Assembly: GCF_028372415.1 (NCBI RefSeq)
Contig: NC_092877.1
Span: forward strand, 247,871,010 to 247,935,009
DNA from: Notamacropus eugenii
Taxonomy: Eukaryota > Chordata > Mammalia > Diprotodontia > Macropodidae
Reading direction: 5' to 3'
DNA length: 64,000 bases
Shown piece by piece: positions 1-12,985 of this stretch (the stretch's first letter is position 1; the number at the start of each line of letters is the position of its first letter). Under the pieces are notes generated by a model, which saw only the letters and a program-made list of their open reading frames with translations, was not told where the DNA came from and ran no database searches. The translations under genes were made by a program, and so were the position numbers.

Positions 1-66
1 AAAGGGGAGAAAATTTGTAACCCAAAATTTTGTGAAAATAAATGTTAAAAGTTAAATTAAAAAAAA
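1..66 (+). mobile_element. 3' tail of a HAL1-like (half-L1) retrotransposon
   Basis: The first ~62 bases are almost identical, on the opposite strand, to 46261-46322, the 3' end of the HAL1-like element at 46249-49232; by eye only one or two bases differ. The segment ends in an A-rich tail at about 55-68. The rest of the element lies left of the window. It appears to have inserted into the older L1 5' UTR that begins just to its right. What is seen is the tail only; the HAL1 assignment rests on the better-preserved copy. Confidence 0.7.
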
Positions 67-924
67 AATTACTCTAAACAATTTCTAGAGCAGCAGAAGC
101 CACAAAATGAAAGAGTGAAACAGATTTGCAGACCAAGACAATCTGGAAGTCCAACAGGAAGGTTCTATTGTATCATGCTCAAAGCCAAGTGAAACCTACT
201 CTACACTGGCACAGAGGGTCCTGGAGCAGGCCTCAGAGCACTGAATTACTGGTAGCTTCTGTGATATCCAGACTTCTCATCCCATAAACACCAAAGAAAA
301 CTTCAAAAGTCGGTGAGAAATCTCTGTCATATGGCTGAGAGTGGAACTTGGTTCTGCCCTCAGCCATAGAGCTAGAGTGGTGACAATCAGTGGTACAGCA
401 GAGGCTCCTTCTGTAGCTCACAGTCTACAGATGGTGGGGGAATCAACCAGCTGATTTTGTGTCACAGCCCTCAATGGCAGTACTCGGGTGAGGAGGAATG
501 GTGTGGTGGAGCTGGTGGTGGCTATGGAGAGGGCATCCATTTCACAGTTCCAGGGCAAAAAAGAATGTTTGTGGTTGCTCGCAGACCAGAGCGTAGGCCA
601 GGAAAGTAAACTCCTCTGACTTGATTATACCAATTTGGAAGGACTGAGAACTTGTATGTCTCTAGAGATACCTCTGAAAACAGCTGCAAAAAACCTCTGA
701 AATTTGTGGTAGTAAAACTTCCACTTAAAAAAGAGTTCAAAAGTCAAGTAATTGGCTGGAAAAATGTCCAAAAAGGGGGGAAATAAACTAAAAAATGTTA
801 CTTTCTTGGTGAAAAGCTCTTTTCTACCTTTTTTCAGATGAGGACGGTCAAAGTATGCAAGTGGAGGAAGTTCAAAGCATGCAACCAGAGGAAGATGCCA
901 AAGTCGAGGTTCCTACATCCAGAG

Positions 925-1075
925 TCTCAAAATAATTATATATACACATACATATGTCTGTCTATATGCAAATATACATATGTATATGTACATGTATACA
1001 TATACATATATATGCATAGGTATTCACATGCATATGCACACATATTTTATACACATACACATATATATGTAAGGT
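925..1075. repeat. TA/CA/TATG-rich simple repeat
   Basis: Imperfect tract of atac, atatat and catatg units. It sits where the L1 ORF1 body should be, between the ORF1 start and the inter-ORF spacer, so it may mark the deletion junction. Confidence 0.7.
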
Positions 1076-1499
1076 AAGAAAAAAGAAACAAAGAAAAGGG
1101 GGAATTGGAGAGAGAAGAGTGAAAAGAGGAAGAATATGATCAAGGGAAATACACAGCTAATTATCACAACTCTGGCTGTGAACAGGATCAACCCTCCTAT
1201 GAAATGGAAGCAAATAGCTGAGTGTATCAAATTCTGGAATCTTACAATATGTTGTTTGCAAGAAACACTATCGTTGTAAAAAGACACACAGAATAAAAGG
1301 TAAGGGACTGGAGCAGAATATATTATGCTTCAACTAAAGTGAAGGGAAAATAGCAGGGGTAGTAATCCCTACCATAGATGAAGTAAAAGCAAAATTGAAA
1401 GAGATAAGGAAGTAAACTACATTTACTAGAAGGTACTATAGAACATTAAGCAATATCATTTCTAAACATATATGCATCAGATGATATAGCAATCAAATT

Positions 1500-2040
1500 C
1501 TTTCCTTTTTCTTTAATGGTATATTATTTTTCCAATTACATGAAAATACATTTTTCCACGTTTTGAAAGTTTTGAGTTCCAAATTTTTCACTCCGTACTT
1601 TCTACTCACCTCCCCAAGACAGAGAGCAATCTGATAGATGTTATATTAGAACAATAATGTTGAATACAGTTCCACATAAATCATATTGTAAAAGAAGGAT
1701 CAGAACAAAAGGGAAAATCAAGAAAAAGAAAAAAAGAAACCTCAAAATATGAAAATAGGGTGCTGCATTCTGGATTCAGACTTTTATTGGTCTTTGTTTG
1801 GATGTAGATAGCACTTCCTATCCTGAGTTTTTTAAAATTGTATTGCATTGTATTGTTGAAAAGAGCTAAGTCTATCATAGTTAACCACTGCCCAATGTTG
1901 TTTTTGCTGTGTATGATGTTACATTGTTCTGCACCCTTCACCCTGCATCAGTTCATGTAAGACTTTCTATGCTTTTCTGAGATTTTTCTGCTCATCACTT
2001 CCTACAGTACAATAGTATTATATTAATATTATTTTTTAAA
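1500..2040 (-). mobile_element. 5'-truncated L1 3' end, antisense
   Basis: This segment parallels 34650-35335 (also antisense): a pyrimidine-rich end, then the reverse complement of the L1 3' UTR, then the reverse complement of the end of ORF2 (the stretch around 1930-2010 containing gttcatgtaagactttc and ctgctcatcacttc). It interrupts the sense L1 sequence between the endonuclease and C-terminal pieces. It could be a separate insertion or an internal inversion of the surrounding L1. Confidence 0.6.
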
Positions 2041-3001
2041 TGAAAGGAAAAAATCAAGAATACTAAAGGAATAAATGAAAGAAGTTGAAGGAAGATAGCA
2101 GAGCAGTATCAGATTTCACACTGTACAACAAAGCTCAGATCATTAATGCTACCTGGTACTGGTTAAGAAACTGGGTATTGAATCGGCATATTAGATTGGG
2201 TTCAAAATACACTGTAATGAATAATCATAACCATCTAATATTTGTTAAACTCTAAAGTTCCAGCTTTTGAAGCAATAACTGCCAAACTGCCAAAACAAAT
2301 TTCACAAAAAAAACCCCAAAACTATAATGTAGTTTAGCAGAAACTAGGATTAGACCATCATTTCACAGAGTATATGAAGATTAAAAAAAATGGGTACATG
2401 AGTTAGACTTAAAGGGTGATGTCATAAACAAATTAGAACAGCATGTAAACTTTTACCTCTCATGTTTACAGATAACAATTTTATAACCTAATAAGAGACA
2501 GAGATAGGGAGTTAAATGGATAATTTTGATTATGTAAAATTTTTAAAAATGCACAAGCAAAACCAATTCAAGTCACAATTAGTAGGAAAACTGAAAATCG
2601 GAGGGAAATTGCAGAAAGTTCATTTGATGAAGGACTCATTTTTCAAATATGTAAAGAACTGAATAAAATTTATAAAATAATTTGAAACACTTCCCAATTA
2701 GGAAAATGTCAAAGAATATGAATTAGCAGTTTTCAGAAAATGAAAACAAAGCTGTGTACAGTCATATGAAATAATACTCTAAATCACCATTAATTATAGA
2801 AATGGAAATTAAACCCATTCTGAGATGTCTTATACCTATCAAGTTTGCTAACATGACAGAAAAGAAAAATGAAAAATGATGGAGGGGATGTGGAAAAACA
2901 GGGAAACTAATGCATTGTTGATGGAGTTGTAAACTGGTTTAATCATTTTCTAGAACAAGTTGGAACTATGCTCTATAGAGCTAGAATAACTACTGTATCA
3001 G

Positions 3002-3235
3002 CAACTTGATGCAATGGAGGGAGAGGAAGGTCCGAAGTCTGGAAGACTCATCCTCCTGAGTTCAATCTAGCCTCATCCATTTACTAGCTTTGTGACCTTA
3101 GGCAAGTTACTTAACTTTTTAAGCCTCATTTTCCTCACCTGAAAAATGAATTGGAAAAAGAAATGGCAACCTACTCCAGTATTTTTAACAAGAAAATTTC
3201 AAATAGTGTTAGAAAGTGCAATATATAATTGAAAA
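3002..3235 (+). mobile_element. Marsupial SINE with RTE-like 3' tail (MAR1-type)
   Basis: The central part has the tRNA/CORE-SINE signature (tttgtgaccttaggcaagtt, then a cctcattttcctcacctgaaa block). The 3' part (aaatggcaacctactccagt then cttt/aaca-agaaaa) is the tail type shared with RTE LINEs in marsupial SINEs. It lies within the L1 3' region, so it inserted after that L1. Family name is from memory of the pattern. Confidence 0.65.
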
Positions 3236-3396
3236 TCATTTAATATACCATAATCCTAAATCAAATTAAAATTCTACTAATAAAATGAACATTGAAGAGG
3301 GCAAGGGGGAGGGAAAAGATTTGGATATCAAAATTTAAAAAGTATTAAATATTGTTTTTACATGTCATTCACTGAGGAAAAATAAAATATTAAATA

Positions 3397-6004
3397 AAAA
3401 TGCACATAAACACATATATCTACCCAAAGATATATCTATGTGATTGGGCAAGGAATGATTTATCATACACATTTTTGTACCACACAGATTTATTTTAGTG
3501 AAGTTTTTAGAACTTCTTGGGAATTATTTTTTTAATTCTTAAAATTTACTTCATTCATTCCCTTATTAAATGTAAAATTTCCTTAGTCTTTTTTTCCACC
3601 ATATCTGAAAAGAACCAACCTTAGAATAGAGAACCAGAACTACTGGCTTATTATATGTTTAATAAAAGGATTACAAAATGAAAATTTAATTAAATCATTC
3701 ATTTTATTTTTCATGTTGCAGTGGAGAGAAGAGTCATCTCAGGAATAGAGTGAATGCAGTCATTTTAGGAATATAGGTGACTACAATCTCATCTATGATG
3801 TTTTTATGCTACAGTTAAGTTTCCCATTAATGGGTGTGAAATAGAATATCTGTACTTGGCCGTTTAATTTTTTTCTGTTCTATTATATTCTGATATAAAT
3901 AACTATAAACAGTAATTGGATTATCATTTTAGATTCTTGCATATAAGATTATAAAAACTTTCAAAATTATACTTAAATAATTCATTCCTTTATTTATTTG
4001 TGACAGGCTATGGCAGCCCATTGCCTTCTCTGACAATTGTTTTGGAAGTTTTTATCCAAATTAAGATCAAGTCTTTCCCAACATGTTTTAATTCATCATG
4101 GTTACCATCTTTAATATGAATTGTTTTGTTCCATATGTAACATAAAATGTTCTGCTTGACCCACTTAGGTACAGATGATAGTCTGATTCTTCTGAGACCT
4201 ATAGAATAAATCCAAATTCTTTAAAAGTAAGTTAATTTGAAATGCAACAAAAACAGATTGAAGTAGAAAATGGAAGTAGAGACAGATGAAAATAGTACTA
4301 CTAGTAAAAGTACCAAAACAGAGATGTAAGGAGTCTAAAAGGTAATCTTGCCAATATCTTCTCATTTTAGATAACAAGGAAATGTGACAAAGAAATGAAT
4401 TAAACTTACCCAGTCTCTCTGTGCTCTTTTCAGAGCACTTCTATAATGAATTTGATACTCGAGTCATTTGTTTATTTCTTCTGCAGTTGTCACCACTTTG
4501 AGCACCAATTGCAATCATATTAAACAAGTCATTGCAAAAATTAAATTTTGAACTATACAAATGTTGACTTGGAGTATTTTAAATTTGTTTCACTTTTTAT
4601 ATGGTATCAGAGGAGTAATTTATTTGCTATCATTTTCATATGAATTAAAATCAACAAATAACCCATATAGAATTTATTAATCAGATTATAGATTAAGATA
4701 AACATTCTTGCTTTACTTCCTTTAAAAATATTCATCTAAAATCATATATAATAATGTTGCCTCCCCTCTATGTAACAAAACAAAATAAAACAAAAAATAA
4801 AAAGATTACGAATAATTAGTTAGTTTTTTAGGATTAATTATATAAATTGAAGTTATAGTGGGAACATAAGAGACATGAGTCTCAAGAATTTTGATAAGAT
4901 TCATGTTATGAGTTCTCTATTTCTGTTTATATGACTATTTAACAGAAACTTCCTCCTTTGGTTTCCTGCATGACCTTATCAGAGATTACATAGGCCACAC
5001 TCCTTGTCTTCTGTCAAAAGTTCAGACAAATCTCCTGCTTTCTTATATAAAAAGAGTGGTATACACAGCCCTACTAAAGGTATTAAAATTTCTTCCGTTC
5101 TAATAAACCATAAGTCAGGAGATCTTAGGGTAGATGTCATGACTATGTTATACAACATTCTTGTTTGTTTTGCTAAAGGCTTCTTATCCCATTCATCAAG
5201 AGTATTGGGTTTGTGCTGACAGACAGTCCACTGGGGCTATTGGTTCATTCAGGGTGTATTGTGGTGGTATCCAGTAGTGCAAAGGGTTCCTGAATTACAC
5301 CAAAACTGTGTATCTTTCTAGCAAACTGATATGTTTTGCTTAGGTTCATAGCTGTAAATCTCTTGTGTAGTTATTTCCTGTATCTGTATGTCTAAATTTG
5401 AACACTAATTGCCTTGTCCATAAAGCTAAAACACTACTCTCATTAGCTCCTACATATTTCTGGACTTTCATTCAAGGAGCAGAGTTTTAAAGTGAACATA
5501 ATGACAGCTTTTTTATTTTCAAAGAGAAAACAAGATTTGAATCACACAAGCAGAAGAAAGAATTGGTATTGTATTGCTTGGATAAAGTTAAGAGGGGAAA
5601 TATGTACCTCTCATTCTCATTATCTATACAGGCATTTTATGTATATCTATGCATATATGCATGTGCATTTAAGCATGTACACATGCTTATTTGGCATATA
5701 GATATAGATATGTGTATGTGTATATGCACACAATGATGAGTATCCCATTTGGATGCTGACTTACTATATGTCTATATTAACTTTTTTTTAAAGCAGCCAT
5801 GTAGTTACTTACACACGTAATAGGTGAAGAAATCACTGTATTAGTCATTTTAAGATGGAAAATGGACACATTTTATAAATATTTGGGATTTCAATAGAAA
5901 ATGGCAAGAAATTGTTAAGAAAGTTATTTATGTAAAAAGCCCAATTCTTAAAATTGCTAGAAATTTGTGAACTAGTTAAAGACCAATAAAATCCTTAGTA
6001 CTGA
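3397..6004. other. AT-rich DNA, no feature recognised
   Basis: No recognisable exon, RNA gene or repeat consensus. There are A-rich runs near 4770-4800 and a TATA/CATA-rich patch at 5630-5725. Open frames here are short and scattered. Confidence 0.5.
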
Positions 6005-6165
6005 ACCAAGATACCAAACCCCTCATTTTAGAAATCATAAAACAGACACCCAAAGAGAAGAATTTATGTCCCCAAGGTCACACAGATTAAATAAATGGCA
6101 CTCCGGATTTAAATTACAGCTTCAAACTCCAAATTCGTAACTCCTTCCATTGTAACAAATCTTGA
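6005..6165 (-). mobile_element. MIR-type SINE
   Basis: Reverse complement of the MIR core: cctcattttagaaatcat, then ccccaaggtcacacagatta, then a degraded cgggattcgaacccag-like block. Old and diverged. Confidence 0.65.
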
Positions 6166-7779
6166 TTCATCTTGTACAAAATAACTATTGAAACATGATA
6201 AGATCTGAGTGACACTGAGAAGTATTGTAAAGAAGTAGCCAGAGAATCCAGATTTCAGGAGTGTGTTGGAAGTAGCTCAGACTGACTCATTAAGAATCAC
6301 TTGTTTTATTTTTAATTGAAGCATTTATACATTTGAAATTGGAAAATTATATAAATTAGACTTGATTTATTGTTTTGTTGATTTATAGGATTAAAAATGT
6401 AGAAAAGTTTTGCCATTGCAGATTAAATTTAAAAATTTCCCCTGCATATATATTTTGAGAGAGAACTTTTGTTAAACATTTTTCCACTATTTGATTGACT
6501 TGAATCTTACCTCGACTACACATGAGACCATGAGAAAATTATATGTCCTGGCTGCATAAGTTTCTATATCTCTAATACAAGATATTTTGCCTAGAATGAT
6601 GACCTTTCAATTTTCTTCTGGTTCTAAATTCTATGTGTAACATACTCATTTATTTTGGCGATTCCATTAGCTCTTTAATTAGCAGCATATGCGAAGGGAA
6701 CTGCAGAAGTAAGGAAATTCCATGATAGCTATTGTCTTTGCAGCTCTTTTGGTGGTCCTTCCCCCTTCACAACCCTGCTCATGCTCTTGGAAGTGGATGA
6801 AAGCCAGAAACAGAACAAGTAGAAAGTGAAATCAAATCCTGAATCTTCAAAGTGTCATCTTCTGGTAACCTGTCTCCTGGGTTGGGAATTAGATTTATTA
6901 CTAAGGAGGTGACAGTTTTTTTTCCATGATGAAATAAAAAGACAGAAGGGATTAACTCGATGCCAACTGAAGTCTCAAAAAGGAGTTACTATTTGGAGCA
7001 CAAAAATTGACTTGAAAACCAATGATCTGAAGCATTTTCTTATTGACGATGTCTAATTTCTACTTTCTGTTTCTAGGACACTCTTCAGTATGAACCATGT
7101 TGAACAGTGTTATAACTTTACCTGGATGTAAAAATATAGAAGAGATTATTAACATTTCACTGAAATTCAAAATATACTGGGCATTTTATTTCTCTTATGT
7201 TTGCGTCACAATATAACTACACTACAATCTTTATACTGGAGCATTATGAACAATTAATTACCCAATCTTTCATAGGAATGGATTCTTTATCTCAAAAATA
7301 AGAATTTGACAGGGTAGATGATTTCTGAGGTGCCTTATATATTGCAATTCTACAGTGCCTTTGAAAACCATTACTTACTGTAAGATTGATTTATGCAGTT
7401 AAATTAAGGAATAATTGTATTTGAGGGGTTTTATTTTGGTAGTAGAAATTACCAATGTTTGCTTTCATATTTTGGGAAAAGAATAGTGTATATGCTAAAA
7501 TTTGCTGAGAGACATTTGATTAATGCATGTGCTTATGATACTAGTGCCAACATCTTGTGTATTATTGCCAGCATAGTGGAACTGTGGGCATGATGACCCA
7601 GAAGAAAAATGTGAAGCTCCTATTCAACTTTCTTATATATGTAACCATATTTAGTAAAAATTAACATTACAATATTTAACATTAACATAATATTGCTATG
7701 TTGACATTACATATTAAGAGCAATAATCATGTTAACAAATATAGCAAAACTAGCAATATATGTCATTTAAATAGAGTTT
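6166..7779. other. AT-rich DNA, no feature recognised
   Basis: I see no coding signature, repeat consensus or RNA gene in this stretch. Confidence 0.45.
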
Positions 7780-7930
7780 TGAATTTTTCAAAATAATTTA
7801 TATGTATTCTCTCATTTGATTCTGCTACAAAATATTATCCCTCTTTGACAGAGGAAGAAACTGAGCCTCATAACAATTAATTGACTTACATGTAACAGCA
7901 TAGGTAGTAACATAATTTTATTAAATCTCA
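7780..7930 (-). mobile_element. MIR-type SINE
   Basis: Contains ttctctcatttgattctgct, a tattatccctctttgacag block and gaggaagaaactgagcctca, the antisense MIR/THER1 order. Diverged copy. Confidence 0.6.
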
Positions 7931-10149
7931 TACAGAATTGTCTATCATTCCTATCCATTTTCCTGTGTATAATTAAATTCATATTTGACTACGGAGTTTA
8001 ATAGCATCATCTTCCATTTTGCTGCTGATGTGGTTTATATAGCCTGAAGAATTAATTCAGACTAGGCTTATGGGTTCTAAATCAGCGGGTTCAAATGTCA
8101 GTGAATAATTATGTTATCTATTCTGCTTTCTATGTCATGCCTGCTATGCTCCTTGGTATCTATTTAAACAAGTGTCCTTACACACTTCAAAGAACTCCAG
8201 TTCCTTCAGCTAGGGCACTCCTTCTACTGACAATATCCCAGGCCCTCTGCCCTGTGTTAGGTGATCTTTATGAGTTACTATGGTCGATAAAACCATCACT
8301 ACATGGGCAGTCTGGAGATAAGCTACTTCTAAATTAGCTAGGTGGTATACCACACTATACAGTCAGATGTTCTCAAAAAGTACCTAGACTTTTATTGGAC
8401 AAGGCCCATAGTATATATCAAACCCTATTCTATCCTGGGAAAGAGACCCAAAAAGGAAATGTGGAGTTCTAATGCAATAGGAGTTGCAGCACACTGAGCA
8501 ATTTGCTGATAGGCAAGTACCTTGGTTGAATGGGGAAAGATCAGAGGCTATTTAAAAGACAGAAAGAGAATCAAAACATGAGATTCACAGAAAGATTCAT
8601 GGATCATATGGGGATAAGGTAAGGAGTGGAAGTGCTGATTCGAAGCAAGGGAAGTAACCCTTGTTGAAAGTGGCAGGTATTTTATGTAAGAAGACAAGTA
8701 ACCAAGGAAGATAATTAATTGTATTCCTGTATACTCATAGGTTTCACAGATGCACATGGGTTTTAATCCCTGTGTTACACCAGTCAGGCAGCATGCCTAG
8801 CCACCCTCACTTAATAACCCCTGTTAGGTAGGGAGATCTTTTTATCATCAATGCTTTCATTAGCCCTCATGGAATTTATGAGTCAGTGGGTCCATTTGGA
8901 CTCCCGGAACCTGGGACATTCTCATCATTCCCTTTCTTTCATTAGTTTGCAAAGAATAACAGATAAATTGATTTTCAGCTCATGGTCACAGAGAGTTTCC
9001 AGCTTCTGGAAATGATCAGAAATTGTACTCCCTCCAACAGCTTTGATAACTAAATATTCCCTCTACAATCTGAATGAAAATATGACTTGAGTGGCAGTTA
9101 TCACCTTTATATGTGCTCTGCCCCACCCCTTACTTAATTTCAATTGAAAGATCAGCAAATACATTTGTGAAAATTTGTAATGATGCTTTTACTTTTTGTA
9201 ACCATACACTTTTCCTGATACACAGTTCTTCCATTAAAGCGTCCTTTGTGATAAACAGCAAAGTAAACTGACAAAGTTGCTAAATTTGGCAACTTATGTA
9301 ACATTCTGCACTCACCACTTACCAAACATCTCACCTCTCTACTAAGAGAAAGGAAGTGTGTATGTAGGGACTGTATATGTATCTTTTTTTAAAATCTGTT
9401 CTCTGACACCAAGATTGATCATTGCAGATAATTAGAGCTCAGTTTAGCACATGCATCTTTTCTTTCTTTTGTTTGATATAGCCAATTCATGACCAATCTT
9501 TTAAGTGCTAGTTGAGAAAGACAAATTCCATTTTCCCATGCCATCTTCCTTGTCAGCTTCTCACTTCCTACCAAATCCTTTAGAATTCTTTTCTTGGATT
9601 GCCTCATATATAGAAATTCTTTCCTTCTGACAGCATAATTTGTCCCATGGTGATTACCAGGAGTAGGTAGTAGTCATCAGCCCTGAAAAGTGTCAGGAAG
9701 CTTTCCATCTCAATCCAAAAGCCCATTTTGGAAAGATAGTGCATTTAAGCAGTCAGTCCAGTTGCAGGCTGTCCTGTATCTTTCAGATACGCCACTAACT
9801 ATATTGTTATCATCAAAAATACACTTAAATGATGCATAACTCATTTCAAATTATTTCTGTCTCTCCAAGAATTCTTTCAGTCCAACCAGGAAAAACCCAG
9901 AAAAAAAAGGGATAACTCTGCTTCTGTGCATTTTCATTTTGAGAATCATTTACTTCAGAGCATAAAATGGAAGGATATTTTTCCTTGAATTGGAGATAAT
10001 TATTTATAGAAGATATTTGAGGGCCCCAATGTGGACTTAGCCTCTCTACTTTGTTAATCTTTGTTGTCAAGGAAAAGAAAAAAGAATCACATCTGATTCA
10101 ATTTTCCTTAAGTGCAAAAACTACAGTACATGTGGTTTAGCAATTTATT
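7931..10149. other. Unassigned DNA
   Basis: No supported feature. 8040-8340 is less AT-rich and holds an 80-codon open frame on + (8095-8337), but the frame shows no domain, signal peptide or family resemblance. Two other frames of 60-75 codons on - are equally unsupported. Confidence 0.4.
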
Positions 10150-10425
10150 TATAAAGATAGTTGATATTCATATAGCTTTTCAAGTGCTACACAATGCTTT
10201 GTCTACACTCTCATATTTTTTCCTTATTATTATCATTGAAGTAGGTAGTGTAAATAGTAAAATAAATAGTGTAAATAACTCTATTTTGCAGTTGAAGAAA
10301 TTGAGACAACAAAGAGATTAAATGATTTAAAATCATCTCGTATTTAGTGGGAATCTAAAGTTTGAAACTAGTTCTTCTAACTTCCAGTTTGCTGTTTCTT
10401 TTCTTATGCCACATTACCTTATATA
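10150..10425 (-). mobile_element. THER1/MIR-type SINE
   Basis: Antisense order of the family is kept: a tttcaagtgctacacaatgc block, tcatattttttccttattat, a gaagaaattgagacaacaaa block, then a tagtgggaatctaaagtttg block where the internal promoter region lies. Moderately diverged. Confidence 0.6.
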
Positions 10426-11499
10426 TTTGTTAGTTGCAGTTATTTTTGACAGGGATAAAAGGAAGACAGCTAAAGTTTCACTTTGTTGATTTGTGCTGGA
10501 AGAAAAATAAGAAAGCTACATGCAAATGGCACACTTTAAGGTTTCAAGATGTCAGTCTTATTAATGCAGTTTTATTTGGATATCATTTAAAATGCCAAAT
10601 TATAATTTAGGGCATGTACACATTATGCTACATATTTACAACATTTTTTCCCTTTTTGAATCTACAACAGAAATTTAGATTGATAAGTACAACTGAGAAG
10701 TTAGCAGTTCTAAGTTTTCCTTAAAAGAACATACATCCAACTCCTGTCATAGATTTTTTATTTATGTAAAAAAAGACAGATATCTATGGTTTTGCACTCT
10801 TAAAATTTTCATGTTCAAATATTCAATGGGAAAAAAAGAAGTCTTAAGCAAAAGCTGCTGAAATACAATTTTACTGTTAGATCCAGACTCTGGAACTTGT
10901 CCAAAGGAGCTCAGTATCTTAAGTCAAGAGGCAAATGGAGCGAAGATGACAGTTTGCATATTGATGACACCAGAGGTTAAGAAGCAAAAATTTTCAGCTC
11001 TAACTGATGTCAAAGATAGCTCATAATTATTCAGTTACTGTGTATGGCTCCAGTTCTTGAATAATTTTGACATAAAAATGAAGAAAAGTATTCTCTGAAG
11101 AGAACAGAGAAAATATACAGGGTAAAAACATCGTCAGTACAAATTAAGGCACTACATTAAATCCACATCATTAATAAATTGTGTGCATAATAACATGTTG
11201 TGAGAATATAATATTGGAACCTCTGTAAAAATGTTCCTGTATTTTAAAAAAATGAAGAGTTGGATGTGTCTATAAACAGAATTTCATTGAAAGGGATCAG
11301 AGAGGTAGAAACTAAGAGCACACATGGGAAATTTCAGGAAGGAATTTGAGGAAGAATGAGAAATTATGGAATGGAGGGTCTGTAAGGAGAGCAATAAGGA
11401 GAGAGGATAGATACAGAGGAAAGCAAAAGAGAAACTGCTATCGTTTAGAGATTTCACTTTCAATTGCACAATGGGTTTACGATAAGAGAACTAGGTACA
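10426..11499. other. Unassigned DNA
   Basis: Nothing recognisable. The two overlapping 60-70 codon frames near 11284-11552 lie on opposite strands and have no known resemblance. Confidence 0.4.
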
Positions 11500-11645
11500 T
11501 ATCAGTGTTCTGCCATTCAGTAACTCTATATAGCTTATATAAAGTCATATAATTTCTCCAGGGCTCAGTCTTCTCCATAAAGTACAGGTTGTGGATTACA
11601 TGACCTCTCAGATTCTTTGTCTTCTAAAGCTATGATATTATGATC
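11500..11645 (+). mobile_element. 3' part of a MIR/THER1-type SINE
   Basis: The tail order gggctcagtcttctccataa, a ggattacatgacctctcaga block and aaagctatgatattatgatc matches the 3' part of marsupial MIR relatives. Confidence 0.6.
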
Positions 11646-11844
11646 ACATTTACATCCTTTCTTCCAGCTCTTGTTTCTACTCCCATTATGTTTCCCTTCT
11701 ACATCCTCTCCATACCTGACAGCCTATCATCTACTCTGCTACCTGTTGGATGAGTATCTGTGATCCTATACACTGTTACAAATGCAAAGAGATACTCATG
11801 TACATGTTTATTCACAAAATACAACTAAATATGCTCTAAAACCC

Positions 11845-11970
11845 ACAGCCTAAGTAATAAGCATTTATTAAGAGCTTATGATTTTCTTGACACTGTGTTA
11901 TGCATTGCAGAAATTTAAAAAGAAAGAACAATATTTCCTATTTCCCCTCAAGGGGTTTCTATCTTAAATA
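11845..11970 (-). mobile_element. L2 3' end
   Basis: Reads as the reverse complement of the L2 3' end: gcatttattaagagcttatg, then gacactgtgttatgcattgc, then a cccctcaaggggtttctatc block. Short and diverged. Confidence 0.55.
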
Positions 11971-12839
11971 GAAAGTTTTCTGTGGCAAATATTAGAGTCA
12001 GAAGCACAACAAGGAGTTCAATGAAGCATGGAAAACCTAGAGCTGTACCCACACTGACAGCCCAGGAAGGAACTCCAGGAAGGTAGGAAAAGTGAACCAG
12101 TTTGATGAGCTAATTTTCCAGGATGAAAAGGCTTAAGGGAATGTATTAAGGGAAGGTTTAGTAAATGAGTCATGGTGGTGAAGTCCAGAGAGTCAGAAAA
12201 ACAGGTGCGTGTGATGAAGCATGGCTTGCCTGGGACTTTACTCAAAATGGGAGCAGGGGTCCAGCATGTTCCAAGATGAAAAAGTTTCAGGATTTAAGGG
12301 GAGTTTCAATTTAAGACTGTAGCTACCTTATCCTTGGAGTCTAGATAGTACATTTTCTAAAACAATGCAATTCTTCAATAGTTCTATGCCTATCCTCCCC
12401 CAATTCACTTTGTTGCTAATATAACAGAACTTATCCTTTAATCTTCTAAGTTATATTTAATAAAAAACATCTTCATCAGAAATTGGATAATTTAAATGCT
12501 GCCAAATACAAGTGACATAACATGGAGAAGTCAGGAGATACTTCAAGGAATTAGTTCCTCTTTTCATAAGAACTTGAATTCCCCTTGACTAGAGATTAAA
12601 GTGGAACAAGTCCAAATATACTCCATGTAACTATACATAGGAAAATAGCAACAGATATGTCTGAGACTCTACCTAGAATGAGGAGAGGAATCTTTGTCCC
12701 TATATTTAAGGCGTTAATATTCAAAAGTTCCATATCTTAGTCAAAGTTTAGCACTGACATTCTCTGAATCCAATGCTCTACTATTCATTATGGGCTCATT
12801 CATGCAATTTTAATGCTACTGAGTGAACTTGATTGAATT
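11971..12839. other. Unassigned DNA
   Basis: No supported feature. The first ~300 bases may be further, strongly decayed L2 sequence upstream of the L2 end at 11845-11970, but I cannot align it by eye. Confidence 0.35.
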
Positions 12840-12985
12840 TTTAGATGGAATGTGCCTTTGAAATTATCTAGTTCACCCTGTTTATTTTACAGATAATGAG
12901 ACTAGTCCCAAAATAGTAAGTAGCAACATCCATATTTGAACCTTGCTTCTCTTGATTTTAATCTAGGGCACTTGCCATTAAGACC
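12840..12985 (-). mobile_element. MIR-type SINE
   Basis: Antisense MIR order: tatctagttcaccctgttta, ttttacagataatgagacta, then tatttgaaccttgcttctct. Diverged. Confidence 0.6.

Larger units (their letters stand above)
67..3396 (+). mobile_element. Old, rearranged L1 element (5' UTR, ORF1 start, ORF2 pieces, 3' UTR)
   Basis: About 67-762 matches, in sense, the L1/HAL1 5' UTR that lies antisense at 26260-26820; for example both end in a run reading aaaagtcaagtaattggctg. ORF1 would start near 763, followed by decayed ORF1 N-terminal sequence to ~925. A TA/CA-rich tract (925-1075) replaces the rest of ORF1. 1076-1500 resembles the inter-ORF region and the endonuclease start of ORF2 at 60868-61220. 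2070-3000 matches the C-terminal part of ORF2, and 3236-3396 an L1 3' UTR ending in AATAAA-rich sequence. Most of the reverse-transcriptase region is missing. An antisense L1 piece (1500-2040) and a SINE (3002-3235) lie inside. Whether all parts come from one insertion is inference. Confidence 0.6.
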
